64,000 bases of DNA from DATLLJ01 sp965229885 (GCA_965229885.1 CBDDJX010000001.1:186001-250000); one strand, 5' to 3'. Numbered from the stretch's first letter, positions 8,415-18,313 are shown. Made by a program: numbers and translations. The notes: generated from the sequence alone by a model not told the origin.

Positions 8415-9776
8415 ATGCGGTTCAGAACGTGGCCGGTTGCGGCGCTGGGACTCGGGAGTCTTCTCGTACTGATTGCCGCGTCGATGCTCACCGCATCGCG
8501 AAGGGCCCAGGAGATCTATACCCAACTCGATCAGCTCAACACACGCCACTCCGAGGCTGACGCGAAGCTCGGGCGCCTGCGTTCCGATGTCAATCTCTCG
8601 GGCATTTTCGTGCGGGACTACCTCCTGGACGTTGCGCGCGAGCGTGCACTGGGGTACCGCGAGCGTCTGGCCGAGTTCAGAGAAACGAACATCGCGACGG
8701 TGGCGGAACTCCATGCACTGGCTGTACCACACGTGGATCAAATTCTCAGCCTCCAGGCGAAGCTCGACGAGTATTGGCAGACGTTTGATCCGCTCTTCGA
8801 TTGGACAACGAGCGAGAAGATCTTTCGGAGCGCCAGCTTTTTGCGTCGCGAAGTCGTGCCGCGGCGCGAAGCAGTGCTTGCGATCGCGCAGGAGATCGAG
8901 GAACTGAACAACGCAAACCTGGCGGAGCAACGCGCCGAGGTCACTCGGCGGCAATCCGCCTTCCGCGACGACCTCCTGCGGTTACTCTGGCTTAGTCTTC
9001 TCCTCGGCCTCGTCGTGGCGCTGACTGTTGTCTTCCTGTTGCGCGTGCTCGAGCGGCGATCCGAAGAGCAACGGGTGATCGCCAAGGACGCAGAGCGCCA
9101 AATGCGTCAGCTCTCGCAGCGCTTGGTCGCCACGCAAGAGGACGAGCGGAAGGATCTTTCACGTGAGCTGCACGACCACGTCGCGCAGGTGCTCACCGCC
9201 TTGCGGATGGAGCTGGGTCGGATCGAACGAATGAGGCCAGCTGACAACGCGCGGCTCGGTACGGCCGTGGCCGAATGCCGACAACTGGTTGACAAGATGT
9301 TCCGCACCGTCCGGGATCTCGCGCTCGGCCTTCGGCCGAGCATGCTCGATGACTTAGGCCTGCAGCCGGCGCTCGAATGGCACGTGCGCGACCTCACCCG
9401 CCGGTACGGTGTGGACGTCGAGCTGACTGCGTGCGGAGACTTTGACGCCCTGCCAGACCGATATCGGACGTGCGTGTATCGGGCGATTCAGGAGGCGCTG
9501 ACCAATTGCATCCGGCACGCCGAGGCGCGCTCCATCAAGGTGACCGTGACCGGTCATGACGATCGACTGGACGTGTCCGTGACCGACGATGGAATCGGTC
9601 TGGATCCCGCACGACGCCGCGATGGCCTGGGTCTACGTGGAATTGAAGAGCGCGTCAAGGAACTTCACGGCATCATGACCATCGGCGGTACGGCGGGCGA
9701 AGGCACGACGCTCACGATCAGTCTGCCGTTGTCGGCGCGCCTCACGGAGGTGCCGCTTGCGCGTGCTGCTGGCTGA
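8415..9776 (+). CDS. NarX/LiaS-type sensor histidine kinase
   Basis: A membrane sensor with helix 1 at about residues 8-27, an external helical bundle (about 30-185) and a second helix near 190-212. A dimerisation domain follows with the phosphorylated histidine in SRELHDHVAQVLTAL (about residue 253), then a GHKL ATPase domain with QEALTNCIRHAEA (N box), VTDDGIGLD (G1) and GLGLRGIEERV (G2). This is the HisKA_3 class, which phosphorylates NarL-type regulators. GGAGG precedes ATG 8415; a GTG at 8412 is the alternative. The gene overlaps the response regulator by 20 bases, so the two are translationally coupled. The signal is unknown; the sensor domain resembles small-ligand four-helix sensors only in general layout. 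Confidence 0.92.
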   Translation: MRFRTWPVAALGLGSLLVLIAASMLTASRRAQEIYTQLDQLNTRHSEADAKLGRLRSDVNLSGIFVRDYLLDVARERALGYRERLAEFRETNIATVAELHALAVPHVDQILSLQAKLDEYWQTFDPLFDWTTSEKIFRSASFLRREVVPRREAVLAIAQEIEELNNANLAEQRAEVTRRQSAFRDDLLRLLWLSLLLGLVVALTVVFLLRVLERRSEEQRVIAKDAERQMRQLSQRLVATQEDERKDLSRELHDHVAQVLTALRMELGRIERMRPADNARLGTAVAECRQLVDKMFRTVRDLALGLRPSMLDDLGLQPALEWHVRDLTRRYGVDVELTACGDFDALPDRYRTCVYRAIQEALTNCIRHAEARSIKVTVTGHDDRLDVSVTDDGIGLDPARRRDGLGLRGIEERVKELHGIMTIGGTAGEGTTLTISLPLSARLTEVPLARAAG

Positions 9777-10395
9777 CGACCACGGCATCGTGCGACGAGG
9801 GCTGAGGAGCCTGCTCGAGGAGGCTGGCCTGTCGGTTGTGGCTGAAGCCGCCGACGGTCTCGAGGCGGTGCGGCTCTGCGAGGAGCACCGGCCTGATCTG
9901 CTCATTGTCGACATCGGCATGCCCAAACTGAGCGGGATCGAGGTCGCCGCTCGGGCACAGAAGATCGATCGACCGCCTAGCGTGATTATCCTCAGCATGC
10001 ATGCCGATGAGTCCTATATCATTCGCGCGCTCGCGGCGGGTGCCCGCGCCTACCTTCTGAAGGACGCGACCGACGAGGATCTTCTTCCGGCCGTCCGCGC
10101 CGTCGCCGCCGGCAAACCCTTCTTTAGCCCAGCCGTCACGGCTGTCCTCATCGAGGACTACGTGCGCACGCTCCAGAAACGTGGCCTAACCGATTCGTAT
10201 CACCTGCTGACCGACCGTGAGAAAGAGGTGCTCCATCTCCTGGCCGAAGGACGCTCAAATAAGGAGGTGGCCACACTGCTCGATTTGGGGCTGTCAACGG
10301 TCGAGACCCATCGAGCCAATCTCATGCAGAAACTCAATCTGCACAACACGGCCGAGATCGTTCTATATGCCGTCCGGAAAGGAATAATCGTATAG
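9757..10395 (+). CDS. NarL/FixJ family response regulator
   Basis: A 212-residue two-domain regulator. The receiver domain starts MRVLLADDHGIVRRGL, with the phospho-acceptor Asp52 in LLIVDIGMPKLSG and the lysine in AYLLKDATDEDLL. The LuxR-type DNA-binding helix-turn-helix is LTDREKEVLHLLAEGRSNKE followed by LSTVETHRANLMQKL (about residues 150-200). The start is a TTG at 9757 with GGAGG eight bases before it, inside the end of the kinase gene. It should be activated by that kinase. Target genes are unknown; the divergent GT20 gene is the obvious candidate (inference). Confidence 0.92.
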   Translation: MRVLLADDHGIVRRGLRSLLEEAGLSVVAEAADGLEAVRLCEEHRPDLLIVDIGMPKLSGIEVAARAQKIDRPPSVIILSMHADESYIIRALAAGARAYLLKDATDEDLLPAVRAVAAGKPFFSPAVTAVLIEDYVRTLQKRGLTDSYHLLTDREKEVLHLLAEGRSNKEVATLLDLGLSTVETHRANLMQKLNLHNTAEIVLYAVRKGIIV

Positions 10396-10616
10396 CGGTC
10401 CGCTCTGCTGCGCCACGTCAGCTCCCGGTTAACCCTGCATCCGCTCTATCGCATCCGGTCAATAGGGGAATAGTGCCTCTCGGAAGGCCCATCGGGCGTC
10501 CCGTCAAAACGTCTCGCCATCCCCCCTGAATCGGATAGCTCTCACCGTGGCTCGTGCGGTCTACTGGTTGCCGTCTCGACATGGATCGCTCAGCACCCAG
10601 ATTCAAGGAGAGGTCG

Positions 10617-10940
10617 ATGCAAGCACACGACGAAGTTGTGATTTGCGTGCAATCTGAATGGAACGGGTGGCGAACTGCTGAAGTCCGACTACGCGACCTC
10701 CACAGTGTCCATTGGCTCCAGCCACGCCACGCACCGCAGCCGCTGGTGCACGGCTATATTTCCTGTACGAATATCGTGACCGGAGACGTTCCGCACGATT
10801 GCGATCGTACGTCGGCGCCTCATCGGCTGCTCGTCTGCGTCCTCAAGAGGCATACGATTCCCACCGCCCATGCGGAGCTCGCGCGACGCGCGGATGTACA
10901 CGCGATGTCGCTCCTGGGGGTCCTGGCGCCCGGGCGGTGA
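10617..10940 (+). CDS. Hypothetical protein, weak support
   Basis: A 107-residue open frame starting MQAHDEVVICVQSEWNGW, with AAGGAG six bases upstream of the ATG (10605-10610), which is the main argument for it. The composition is rich in His and Arg and no domain is recognised. It ends shortly before the convergent hflC stop. It could be spurious; the alternative is a roughly 550-base interval without genes. Confidence 0.33.
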   Translation: MQAHDEVVICVQSEWNGWRTAEVRLRDLHSVHWLQPRHAPQPLVHGYISCTNIVTGDVPHDCDRTSAPHRLLVCVLKRHTIPTAHAELARRADVHAMSLLGVLAPGR

Positions 10941-10953
10941 GCGACCTTTACAC

Positions 10954-11883
10954 CTAGCGCAACTGCTGGAGGTACTTCAGAAACTCGCTGTCGGTCCCGA
11001 GGATAAGCATCGTACCGGGGTCGATCACCTTCTCGTACGTCTCGAGCGACCGCGTGAAGGCATAGAAGTCGGCGTCACGGCCGTAGGCAGCCGCGTAGAT
11101 GTCGGTGGCCTCGGCGTCCGCCTTTCCCCTGAGTTCTTCGGCCGACTTGAAGGCTTCGGACTGGATCTGCTGCAGGTCCCGCTCGCGCTCGCCCTCGATG
11201 CGCGCCGCCTCGCCCTGCCCTTCGGACCGGTACAGCTCCGCGATCCGCTGCCGCTCGGCTATCATCCGCGCGAAGACGTCCCGTTGCACTTCCTCGACGT
11301 AGTTGATGCGCTTGATCCGGAGATCCAGCAGCTCGATGCCCAGGTCAGCCGTCCGGGTGGCGGCCACCGCGAGGATCTCGCGCGAGAGCCGATCGCGTCC
11401 CTTCTCGATTTTGTCCAGGATCACCTCTTCTTCCTCCGCCTCGATGGGAATGTCATCCGGATCCCGATTGGTGTTGCGCACGAGCTCGATGAGATCGGCC
11501 CCGGCAACGGCGTTTCTCGTCTCCCCGTCCAGGATGTCGTCGAGCCGCGACTGGGCGCCCCGCTCGTCGCGCAGCCGCTGGAAGAAGCGCAGCGGATCCA
11601 CAATGCGCCAGCGCGCGTACGTGTCCACCCAGATGAACCGCTTGTCCTTGGTCGGCATCTGGTTGGGACTGCCGTCCCACTCGAGGAACCGCTTCTCGAA
11701 GAAGTTGGACTGCTGAACGAACGGCACCTTGAAGTGCAGGCCGGGCGTCGTGATCGGATCGCCGATCGGATTGCCGAACTGCGTGATGATGGCCTGCTCG
11801 GCCTCGCCGACGCGGTACGCCGAAGCGTAGGCCACAACGACAACGGCCAGTAGGATTCCGGCCATGATGTTTCTGAAATTCAT
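10954..11883 (-). CDS. hflC: HflC, SPFH-domain modulator of FtsH
   Basis: A 309-residue membrane protein with one N-terminal helix (MAGILLAVVVVAYASAYRV) and a periplasmic SPFH/band-7 domain. That domain carries the family signature GLHFKVPFVQQSNFFEKRFL, the ELLDLRIKRINYVEEVQ segment and a long helical region (AERQRIAELYRSEGQGEAAR). HflC pairs with HflK to form a cage around the protease FtsH and limit its activity. The ATG at 11883 has GGAGG upstream and overlaps the hflK stop by four bases (ATGA), so the two subunits are coupled. Length is usual for the family. Confidence 0.95.
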   Translation of the reverse strand: MNFRNIMAGILLAVVVVAYASAYRVGEAEQAIITQFGNPIGDPITTPGLHFKVPFVQQSNFFEKRFLEWDGSPNQMPTKDKRFIWVDTYARWRIVDPLRFFQRLRDERGAQSRLDDILDGETRNAVAGADLIELVRNTNRDPDDIPIEAEEEEVILDKIEKGRDRLSREILAVAATRTADLGIELLDLRIKRINYVEEVQRDVFARMIAERQRIAELYRSEGQGEAARIEGERERDLQQIQSEAFKSAEELRGKADAEATDIYAAAYGRDADFYAFTRSLETYEKVIDPGTMLILGTDSEFLKYLQQLR

Positions 11884-12995
11884 CGGACACCTCCAGCGGT
11901 CGATATCGGCGGCGTGGCGGCGCTTGGCGTCATGGCGGCCTTCAGGCCGTCGAGCGGCAGCAGCGGCACGATGCCCTTGGCGCTCGGATCGAGGAACAGC
12001 TTGGCTCCCATCAGTGGCACCACCCGCTCCATCGTCTCGAGGTACAGGCGCTGGCGGGTCACGACGGGCGACCGGCGGTAGGCTTCCTGGATCGATCGGA
12101 AGCGCGCGCTCTCGCCCTGCGAGCGGTTCACGCGATTGAGGCCGTAGCCCTCGGCTTCGAGCACCGCCTGCAGCGCTTCGCCTCTCGCGCGCGGAATCAC
12201 TTTGTTGTACTCGGCCCGAGCCTCGTTGATCAGGCGGTCGCGTTGCTGCTGCGCCTGGTTGACCGCGTCCCACGACGGTTTGACGGGATCCGGCGGGTTG
12301 ACGTCCTGCAGCACGACCTGCTCGATCGTGATGCCCATCTCGTACTGCACGGTGAGCGCCCGCAGCAGCTCTTCCACCCGCGTCTCGATGGCCTGCCGTC
12401 CGACCGTCAGCACCTCGGTCACGGTGCGGTCGCCGACGACCTGCCGCATGATCGCCTCGGTCATCGCCCGGAAGGTGCCGGTGACGTTGCGTACCTTGAA
12501 GAGATAGAGGTAAGGATCCGCGACGCGGTACTGAACGATCCATTCGACCACGGCCACGTTCAGGTCGCCGGTCAGCATCACCGATTCGGCGTCGAAGTCC
12601 GCCTGGCTGAAGGTGCTGCGCTCGGCGGGTTCGGTCGTGCGAAAGCCAAACTCCTCCTTGAGCTGCCGCTGGACTGGGATCTTAAAGACCTGCTCGACGA
12701 AGGGCAACTTCGCCCGCAGTCCCGGCTCCGTGGTTCGGACGTATTTGCCGAGCCGTACGACCACGCCGACTTCTTCGGGCTGTACTTGGTAAAGCGTACT
12801 CGAGAGCCCCAACAACCCGACCAGCCCGACCACGATCCAGAAAATGCTCTGGTTGGAGCCCGCGACGCGGGTGCGCCAGTAATTGAGTTGGCGAATGAAC
12901 TCGTCGAATTGGGTGGACCTGCCGTGCTGGTCAGACCTGCGACGGTCGTCCTCATCATCTTCGTTTTTGTCGTCGTCGTCGCCAAACCGGCTCAT
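11880..12995 (-). CDS. hflK: HflK, SPFH-domain partner of HflC
   Basis: A 371-residue protein with a charged cytoplasmic N-terminus (DDDDKNEDDEDDRRRSD), one membrane helix near residues 48-68 (SIFWIVVGLVGLLGLSSTLY) and the HflK hallmark TTEPGLRAKLPFVEQVFKIP. The late motifs VVLQDVNPPDPVKPSWDAVN and NKVIPRARGEALQ are also typical. It forms the FtsH-regulating complex with HflC, encoded directly downstream with a four-base overlap. It is divergent from the fused otsBA gene, leaving about 285 bases for both promoters. Confidence 0.95.
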   Translation of the reverse strand: MSRFGDDDDKNEDDEDDRRRSDQHGRSTQFDEFIRQLNYWRTRVAGSNQSIFWIVVGLVGLLGLSSTLYQVQPEEVGVVVRLGKYVRTTEPGLRAKLPFVEQVFKIPVQRQLKEEFGFRTTEPAERSTFSQADFDAESVMLTGDLNVAVVEWIVQYRVADPYLYLFKVRNVTGTFRAMTEAIMRQVVGDRTVTEVLTVGRQAIETRVEELLRALTVQYEMGITIEQVVLQDVNPPDPVKPSWDAVNQAQQQRDRLINEARAEYNKVIPRARGEALQAVLEAEGYGLNRVNRSQGESARFRSIQEAYRRSPVVTRQRLYLETMERVVPLMGAKLFLDPSAKGIVPLLPLDGLKAAMTPSAATPPISTAGGVR

Positions 12996-13281
12996 TGGGG
13001 GGCTCCTTTTGATGAAGGCCGCGTGGACTCCCGAAACGCCTGCGGCGCCTCTTTCGGACGTGGTGTGACGTCAATGGACGGGATCGCGAGGCGCGTGCCG
13101 CCAAGGGCGACGCCGCCTCGACCCTTCCAGCTTATCTCAGTGAGTCGGCAGGTCAACCGAAATCGGAACGTGGGCGCGACCCATGCTGAATTCGCCAGAA
13201 TTTTCTCTTCCGTCCGTTGCGGGATCCGATTGCCGTGATCATCTCCGTCGGTCTCGCTAGGCTCGAATCGAAAGAACTGCG

Positions 13282-15537
13282 ATGACGCTATATGACACGA
13301 TAGTAAATCAGATGATCACACCCCGCCTGACCATCGTGTCGAATCGTCTTCCGGCGACTGTCTCCGTCCGCGGCAGTCGCGTTCGCGTGACCCCTTCCTC
13401 CGGCGGCCTCGCGACTGGCCTGCGCGCCGCGCATGAGCGCGGATCGGGGAGCTGGATCGGCTGGCCAGGGGAGACGTCGGCGCTCACCCCCGATCAGCGT
13501 GAACGTCTTCGGGTCGACCTCGAGCGCGAACGGCTCGTGCCGATCGAGCTGAGCGTCGACGACGTGAGGCTGTACTACGAGGGTTTCTCGAACGGCGTGG
13601 TGTGGCCCCTGTTCCATTACTTGCTCGATCGCGCGCCGATGGACGGCGCCGACTGGGAAGCGTACCGCCGTGTGAACAGGACGTTCGCCGACGCCGCGGT
13701 GCCGGCGGCCCGACAAGGCGATCTGGTATGGGTGCACGACTACCACCTGATGCTCGTGCCGGAGATGATCCGGGAGCAGGTCCCGAACGCGCGCATCGGC
13801 TTCTTCCTGCACATCCCGTTTCCTGCGGTCGATGTGTTCCGCCTGCTGCCATGGCGGGCCCAGATTCTCGAGGGTGTGCTCGGCGCCGATCTCGTCGGCT
13901 TCCACACGTCCTCTTACACCCGGCATTTCGCCATCGCCCTGCGCCATCTCCTCGATGTCGAGGTTTCGGGCGATCACGCCTGGTTTCGCGGCCGGCCTAT
14001 CCGGATCGGCGCGTTTCCAATGGGCGTCGACGTTGAGCACTTCAAAACGCTCGCCGCCTCGTCTGTCGTGGCGCGACGGCTGGACGCCATCCGGCGCGAC
14101 GTCGGCCCGCGCCAGCTTCTCGTTGGGGTCGATCGACTCGACTACACGAAGGGCATCCCGCGCCGCCTGCTCGCGTTCGAGCGGTTCCTGGCCCGGCATC
14201 CGGAGCGGCGCAACGAGGTCCGCTTCATCCAGGTCGCGGTGCCCTCGCGCGGCGAAGTCGGCGAGTACCGAGCCTTCCGGCGCACGGTGAACGAGATCGT
14301 CGGGAGGATCAACAGCACCATGAGCTCGATCGGGAGCGTGCCGCTTCACTACCTCCATCGATCCCTCTCCGAGAACGAGCTCACGGCGCTCTACCGGGCG
14401 GCCGCGGTGATGCTGGTGACCCCGCTCAGGGACGGCATGAACTTGGTCGCCAAGGAGTTCGTCGCCTCGCGCATCGACGAGGATGGCGTGCTGATTCTGA
14501 GCGAGTTCGCCGGTGCGGCCGACGAGCTCGGCGATGCGATGATCGTCAACCCGTACGACATCGATGCGGTGGCCGAGGCGATCGAGACCGCGCTCTCGAC
14601 GACGCCCGACGAGCGGCGCACGCGCATGCATAGCCTGCGGCAGCGCGTCCGCGGGTGCACGGTCCACGACTGGGTGAGCCGCTTCACCGGCGAGCTGGAG
14701 CTGCAAAGCCGTACGGCGATCGACGTCCCCTCCGTCCTCACCGCCGAGCGCATGGCTCACCTGGCGACGGAGCTGCAGCGGTCCCCGCGGCTGGCGATTC
14801 TGGTCGATTACGATGGCACGCTGGTCCGGATCGAGGACACGCCGGAGCTGGCAAAGCCCGATGCCGCGTTGATCCGCCTGCTCGACGAGCTCGCCCGCTG
14901 CCGCAAGGTCGACGTCCACATCGTGAGCGGCCGCGGAAAAGCCACTCTCGAGGAATGGCTGGGCCGGCTCCCAGTGACGCTGTGGGCCGAGCACGGATTA
15001 TGGCGACGCGACCCGACGCAGACCGAATGGCGCGCCGCCTTCACGCGGGACCGCGCGTGGAAGGACACCGTGCGGGAGCTGATGAAGCGCGCGTCTGAAC
15101 GGACGCCGGGATCGCGCGTCGAAGACAAAGGCGATTCGCTGGCGTGGCATTACCGCCTGAGCGATCCGCTGTACGCCGAGGAGGAAGCCTCGCGGCTCAA
15201 GGCCGCGATCGCTGGCGCCTTTCGGCACGGTGAAGTCGAGGCGATGGGCGGCCGCAAGGTCGTCGAGGCGCGACCGCACGGCGCGCAGAAGGGGCTGGCG
15301 GTGGCCGCCGTTCGCACCGAAACGCCATCGGCGCGGATCCTCGCGATCGGCGACGATCGAACCGATGAGGACATGTTCGCGACAGCGCTGGCCGCCGGCG
15401 GCCTCGCCATCTCGGTCGGCGACCACGACTCACGGGCGCGGCTCCACGTCACCAGCACTGCGGATGTTCGCCGGCTGCTGGAGATCATCGTGCGGTGCTA
15501 TGAGCGCGATGCGACGCAGCCTGCGCCGAGCGCGTAG
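13282..15537 (+). CDS. otsBA: Fused trehalose-6-phosphate synthase / trehalose-6-phosphate phosphatase
   Basis: A 751-residue bifunctional enzyme making trehalose in two steps. Residues about 12-470 are a GT20 synthase: TIVSNRLPATVSVRG, GWPGETSALT, VWVHDYHLMLVPEMIREQVP, GVDRLDYTKGIPRRLLAFER and RDGMNLVAKEFVASRIDEDG. Residues about 490-740 are a HAD phosphatase: the nucleophile in ILVDYDGTLVRIEDTPE, then VHIVSGRGKATLEEWL, LWAEHGLWRRD and the metal site AIGDDRTDEDMFA. Fusion lets the synthase product be dephosphorylated directly. The start could also be the ATG at 13312, ten codons in, just before the conserved block. It is the second GT20 gene in the window. Confidence 0.95.
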   Translation: MTLYDTIVNQMITPRLTIVSNRLPATVSVRGSRVRVTPSSGGLATGLRAAHERGSGSWIGWPGETSALTPDQRERLRVDLERERLVPIELSVDDVRLYYEGFSNGVVWPLFHYLLDRAPMDGADWEAYRRVNRTFADAAVPAARQGDLVWVHDYHLMLVPEMIREQVPNARIGFFLHIPFPAVDVFRLLPWRAQILEGVLGADLVGFHTSSYTRHFAIALRHLLDVEVSGDHAWFRGRPIRIGAFPMGVDVEHFKTLAASSVVARRLDAIRRDVGPRQLLVGVDRLDYTKGIPRRLLAFERFLARHPERRNEVRFIQVAVPSRGEVGEYRAFRRTVNEIVGRINSTMSSIGSVPLHYLHRSLSENELTALYRAAAVMLVTPLRDGMNLVAKEFVASRIDEDGVLILSEFAGAADELGDAMIVNPYDIDAVAEAIETALSTTPDERRTRMHSLRQRVRGCTVHDWVSRFTGELELQSRTAIDVPSVLTAERMAHLATELQRSPRLAILVDYDGTLVRIEDTPELAKPDAALIRLLDELARCRKVDVHIVSGRGKATLEEWLGRLPVTLWAEHGLWRRDPTQTEWRAAFTRDRAWKDTVRELMKRASERTPGSRVEDKGDSLAWHYRLSDPLYAEEEASRLKAAIAGAFRHGEVEAMGGRKVVEARPHGAQKGLAVAAVRTETPSARILAIGDDRTDEDMFATALAAGGLAISVGDHDSRARLHVTSTADVRRLLEIIVRCYERDATQPAPSA

Positions 15538-16040
15538 ACCGGCCGACCTGACCGGCTGCTGTAGACACATCCGCGTGGCACACGCAATTTGTCGTGTTGC
15601 CTGTCCTGGGCTCACGATCTGGATTTGCTCGACGAAGGAATCTTCGCCCGCGGCCCTGGTTCCGTGGTTCGGACGTACGATGTCCGGCATCAATAGTCGC
15701 CGGTGTTGTGTGGTGTCCGCTGTTGACAGTGACGTCGTGACGGAGCTATGGTGGTACCGATGAGATCGCTTCGCCATTCTATGGACCACCGCGAATCTCT
15801 TCTCCGCGCATCCGTCTCTCCGCCTCGCGCTGGCTTCCTCGCGTCTTCAGAAATCTTGGCCGCAGCGTCTTCTAGTCGCCTGCGCGCGCACGCTCCCCTC
15901 GCGCTGTTTGCATTCGTCCGCGGGCCCGCGGATTGAGTCTGTGCGGTATCGACGACGAACTTGAACTCCGAAGAACTATGTGAGCAGGCCCAGGTGTTTC
16001 GGAGGCCTACGGCAGGGCATGACGATGACTGAGTGTTCTG
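15538..16040. other. Interval without a convincing gene
   Basis: About 500 bases between otsBA and the DUF3014 gene. Short frames exist, for example one of 62 codons from 15748, but none resembles a known protein or has persuasive coding character. The promoter of the DUF3014/M23 pair should lie here. Confidence 0.4.
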
Positions 16041-16922
16041 ATGGTCGACTCGCGAGGTGACATGCCGGAGGTGCCGGACTACGAGCTTCTGAAGACTCCA
16101 AACGAGCCACCCCGTCAGGCTCCGCCGAGACGTCCGGTGGGATTGTGGATCGTGGTAGCGGGGCTGATCGCCGCAACCGCCATCGCCGCTTATCTCGTCA
16201 TCGGCGGCCGACCGACGACGGCGCCCGTCACCGCGGCGCCCGAACGCGTCGAGGCACCACCGCAGCCGGATCAACCGCTTGGCGGCGATGCCGCGCCGAT
16301 CGTCCTCCCGCCGCTCGATCAGACCGATCCACTGGTCCGCGAGCTAGTGAAGGAGATCTCCTCCCATCCGCGCATTGCGGCGTGGCTTGCGACCGACGGG
16401 CTCATCCGCAACTTCGTGGTGATCGTCGCGAACGTCGCGGAGGGGAAGACGCCAACCGCGCACCTCAGGGTGCTGCGTCCTTCGTCGAGCTTCCACGCAG
16501 TCGAACGCGGCGGCGATCTGTACGTCGATCCCCGTAGCTACGAGCGGTACGACGGCCTGGCCGCCGCGGTGGTGTCGATCGAACCGGCTAATGCCGCCCG
16601 GCTCTATGCCACGCTCAAGCCTCGCATCGAGGAGGCGTATCGTGATCTCGGCTTTCCGGAGACGCCGTTCGATCGGACACTCGAGCGCGCGATCGTGTTG
16701 CTCCTCGAGGCCCCGGTTCTTGACGATGCCGTGCGCATGCGCGTCGAGCCCCGAGGGATCGGATATGGCTTTGCCGATCCCGAGTTGGAGGCGCTGACAG
16801 CCGCACAGAAGCAGCTCCTGCGGATGGGACCTCGACACGTTCGGATCATCCAGTCATCATTCCGTGAGATCGCGGTCGCCTTGGGAATTCCGGCCGAGCG
16901 GCTCCGCGTACCGAGAACCTGA
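16041..16922 (+). CDS. DUF3014 family membrane-anchored protein
   Basis: A 293-residue protein with a short cytoplasmic N-terminus, one helix at about residues 34-54 (GLWIVVAGLIAATAIAAYLV) and a proline-rich linker. The domain is recognised as DUF3014 from LPPLDQTDPLVRELVKEISS, the NFVVIVANVAEGKTP segment, the YERYDGLAAAVVSI region and the terminal MGPRHVRIIQSSFREIAVAL. Its function is not known; it is probably an envelope protein with the domain in the periplasm. An internal ATG at 16062 is an alternative start. The M23 peptidase gene follows after 11 bases, so the two are likely cotranscribed and may act together on the cell wall (inference). Confidence 0.85.
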   Translation: MVDSRGDMPEVPDYELLKTPNEPPRQAPPRRPVGLWIVVAGLIAATAIAAYLVIGGRPTTAPVTAAPERVEAPPQPDQPLGGDAAPIVLPPLDQTDPLVRELVKEISSHPRIAAWLATDGLIRNFVVIVANVAEGKTPTAHLRVLRPSSSFHAVERGGDLYVDPRSYERYDGLAAAVVSIEPANAARLYATLKPRIEEAYRDLGFPETPFDRTLERAIVLLLEAPVLDDAVRMRVEPRGIGYGFADPELEALTAAQKQLLRMGPRHVRIIQSSFREIAVALGIPAERLRVPRT

Positions 16923-16933
16923 GGCGAGGCGCA

Positions 16934-18250
16934 TTGATACGGAGAGACCGACGCCATCGACCGCTCTGCTGGTTCGCCGTCTTGCTCATGCTGACGATTA
17001 TCACCATACTGCCGGCGTGCCTTGCCGGGCCGTCGGACAGGCGCGAGTTCCGGGCCAGCGACATTCAGTTGCCCAGGGACAGCACCGTCATCGAAGATCG
17101 CGTGCCCCTACATGCCACGCTGGACGGCTTGCTGCGCGCGCACCAGATTGGTGGGGATGTCGCGTACCTCGTGGTCGCGGCGGTGCGGACCGCGTTCAAT
17201 CCCCGTGCGTTTCGCGCAGGACAGACGTACAAACTTGTGATGAGCCTCGACGGACTGTTCCGGTCGTTTGAGTACGCCATCGACAATGATCGTTTCCTTC
17301 GCGTGGCCGGGCCGGAAGGCGGCGACCATAAGGAGCTGAAGGCTGAGATCCTGATGTATCCGAAGCGGCGGCTGACGGCGGCCCTTAGCGGTCGCATCGA
17401 TGCCGAGCATCCGTCCCTCGTGGCCGCGGTCGACCAGACGGGGGAGCGTGTCGACCTGGCGCTTGGTCTCGCGGAAATATTCAGCGGTCAACTGGACTTC
17501 AACGCCGACCTGCGGCCGGATGACCGTGTCGAGGCGCTGTTCGAGAAGGATTTCCGTGACGGCGAGTTTGTAGGCTATGGCGCCGTCCTCGCGGCCGCGA
17601 TCGTCAATAACGGTCAGCGCCATCAAGCATTTCGCTTCGTGGACGGCGACGGCCGGATCGGCTACTTCGACGAGAACGGGCGTTCGGTCCGGCGATTCTT
17701 TCTTCGGTCACCGTTGCCGTTCAGCCCCCGTATCACCTCAGGCTTCTCGTTGCACCGGCTGCATCCCGTGTACGGTGTCAGACGTGCCCATTTGGGTGTG
17801 GATTATTCGGCACCCGTGGGCACGCCCGTGCTGGCAGTCGCTGACGGCGCCGTCGTCTCCGCCGGCTTCAGCGGCGCGTCGGGGCGCCTGGTCCGGCTGC
17901 GGCACGCGAACGGCTATCACACCTACTATCTGCACCTCTCAGCCATCGCCAAGGGTATCCGTCCTGGCGTACGGGTCTCGCAAGGCGACCTAATTGGACG
18001 GGTCGGCGCATCCGGCGTCGTCACGGGTCCTCACCTGGACTACCGTTTGGCGAAACGTGGGATATTTGTCAACCCGCTCGTCGAACAGCGCAAGCTGCCG
18101 CCCGGAGCCCCGATCTCCGCCGAGTCGCTGCGGGCGTTCGAGGCCGGCCGGGACGAAGCGTTGAAGCAATTGACGGAACAGCTCGGCGCGCTGGAAACCC
18201 TTGCGACCGACGCCCACGAGCCGGCTGACGCACTACTGGCTCGGCCCTAG
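16934..18250 (+). CDS. M23 family metallopeptidase (cell-wall endopeptidase-like)
   Basis: A 438-residue exported protein. It starts at TTG 16934 behind GAGG; residues 1-28 form a signal peptide ending LPAC, a possible lipidation site. The middle part has the opacity-associated/LysM-like region seen before M23 domains. The C-terminal peptidase domain carries zinc ligands in RRAHLGVDYSAPVGTPV (HxxxD), with LHLSAIAKGIRPGVRVSQGD and TGPHLDYRL (HxD at the end of the site). M23 enzymes cut peptide cross-bridges in peptidoglycan. All metal ligands expected of an active enzyme are visible. It is probably cotranscribed with the DUF3014 gene. Confidence 0.9.
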   Translation: MIRRDRRHRPLCWFAVLLMLTIITILPACLAGPSDRREFRASDIQLPRDSTVIEDRVPLHATLDGLLRAHQIGGDVAYLVVAAVRTAFNPRAFRAGQTYKLVMSLDGLFRSFEYAIDNDRFLRVAGPEGGDHKELKAEILMYPKRRLTAALSGRIDAEHPSLVAAVDQTGERVDLALGLAEIFSGQLDFNADLRPDDRVEALFEKDFRDGEFVGYGAVLAAAIVNNGQRHQAFRFVDGDGRIGYFDENGRSVRRFFLRSPLPFSPRITSGFSLHRLHPVYGVRRAHLGVDYSAPVGTPVLAVADGAVVSAGFSGASGRLVRLRHANGYHTYYLHLSAIAKGIRPGVRVSQGDLIGRVGASGVVTGPHLDYRLAKRGIFVNPLVEQRKLPPGAPISAESLRAFEAGRDEALKQLTEQLGALETLATDAHEPADALLARP

Positions 18251-18313
18251 CGCGCCTCGCAAGAGACCGGCCCCGCGCTGGATGATGACGCGCTTTCTAC
18301 TTTTCCACCAGAC

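Noticed and set aside
13288..14994. Long antisense frame of 568 codons opposite otsBA
   Set aside because: A shadow of the synthase frame in high-GC sequence; composition is His/Arg/Asp-rich and no domain is seen.
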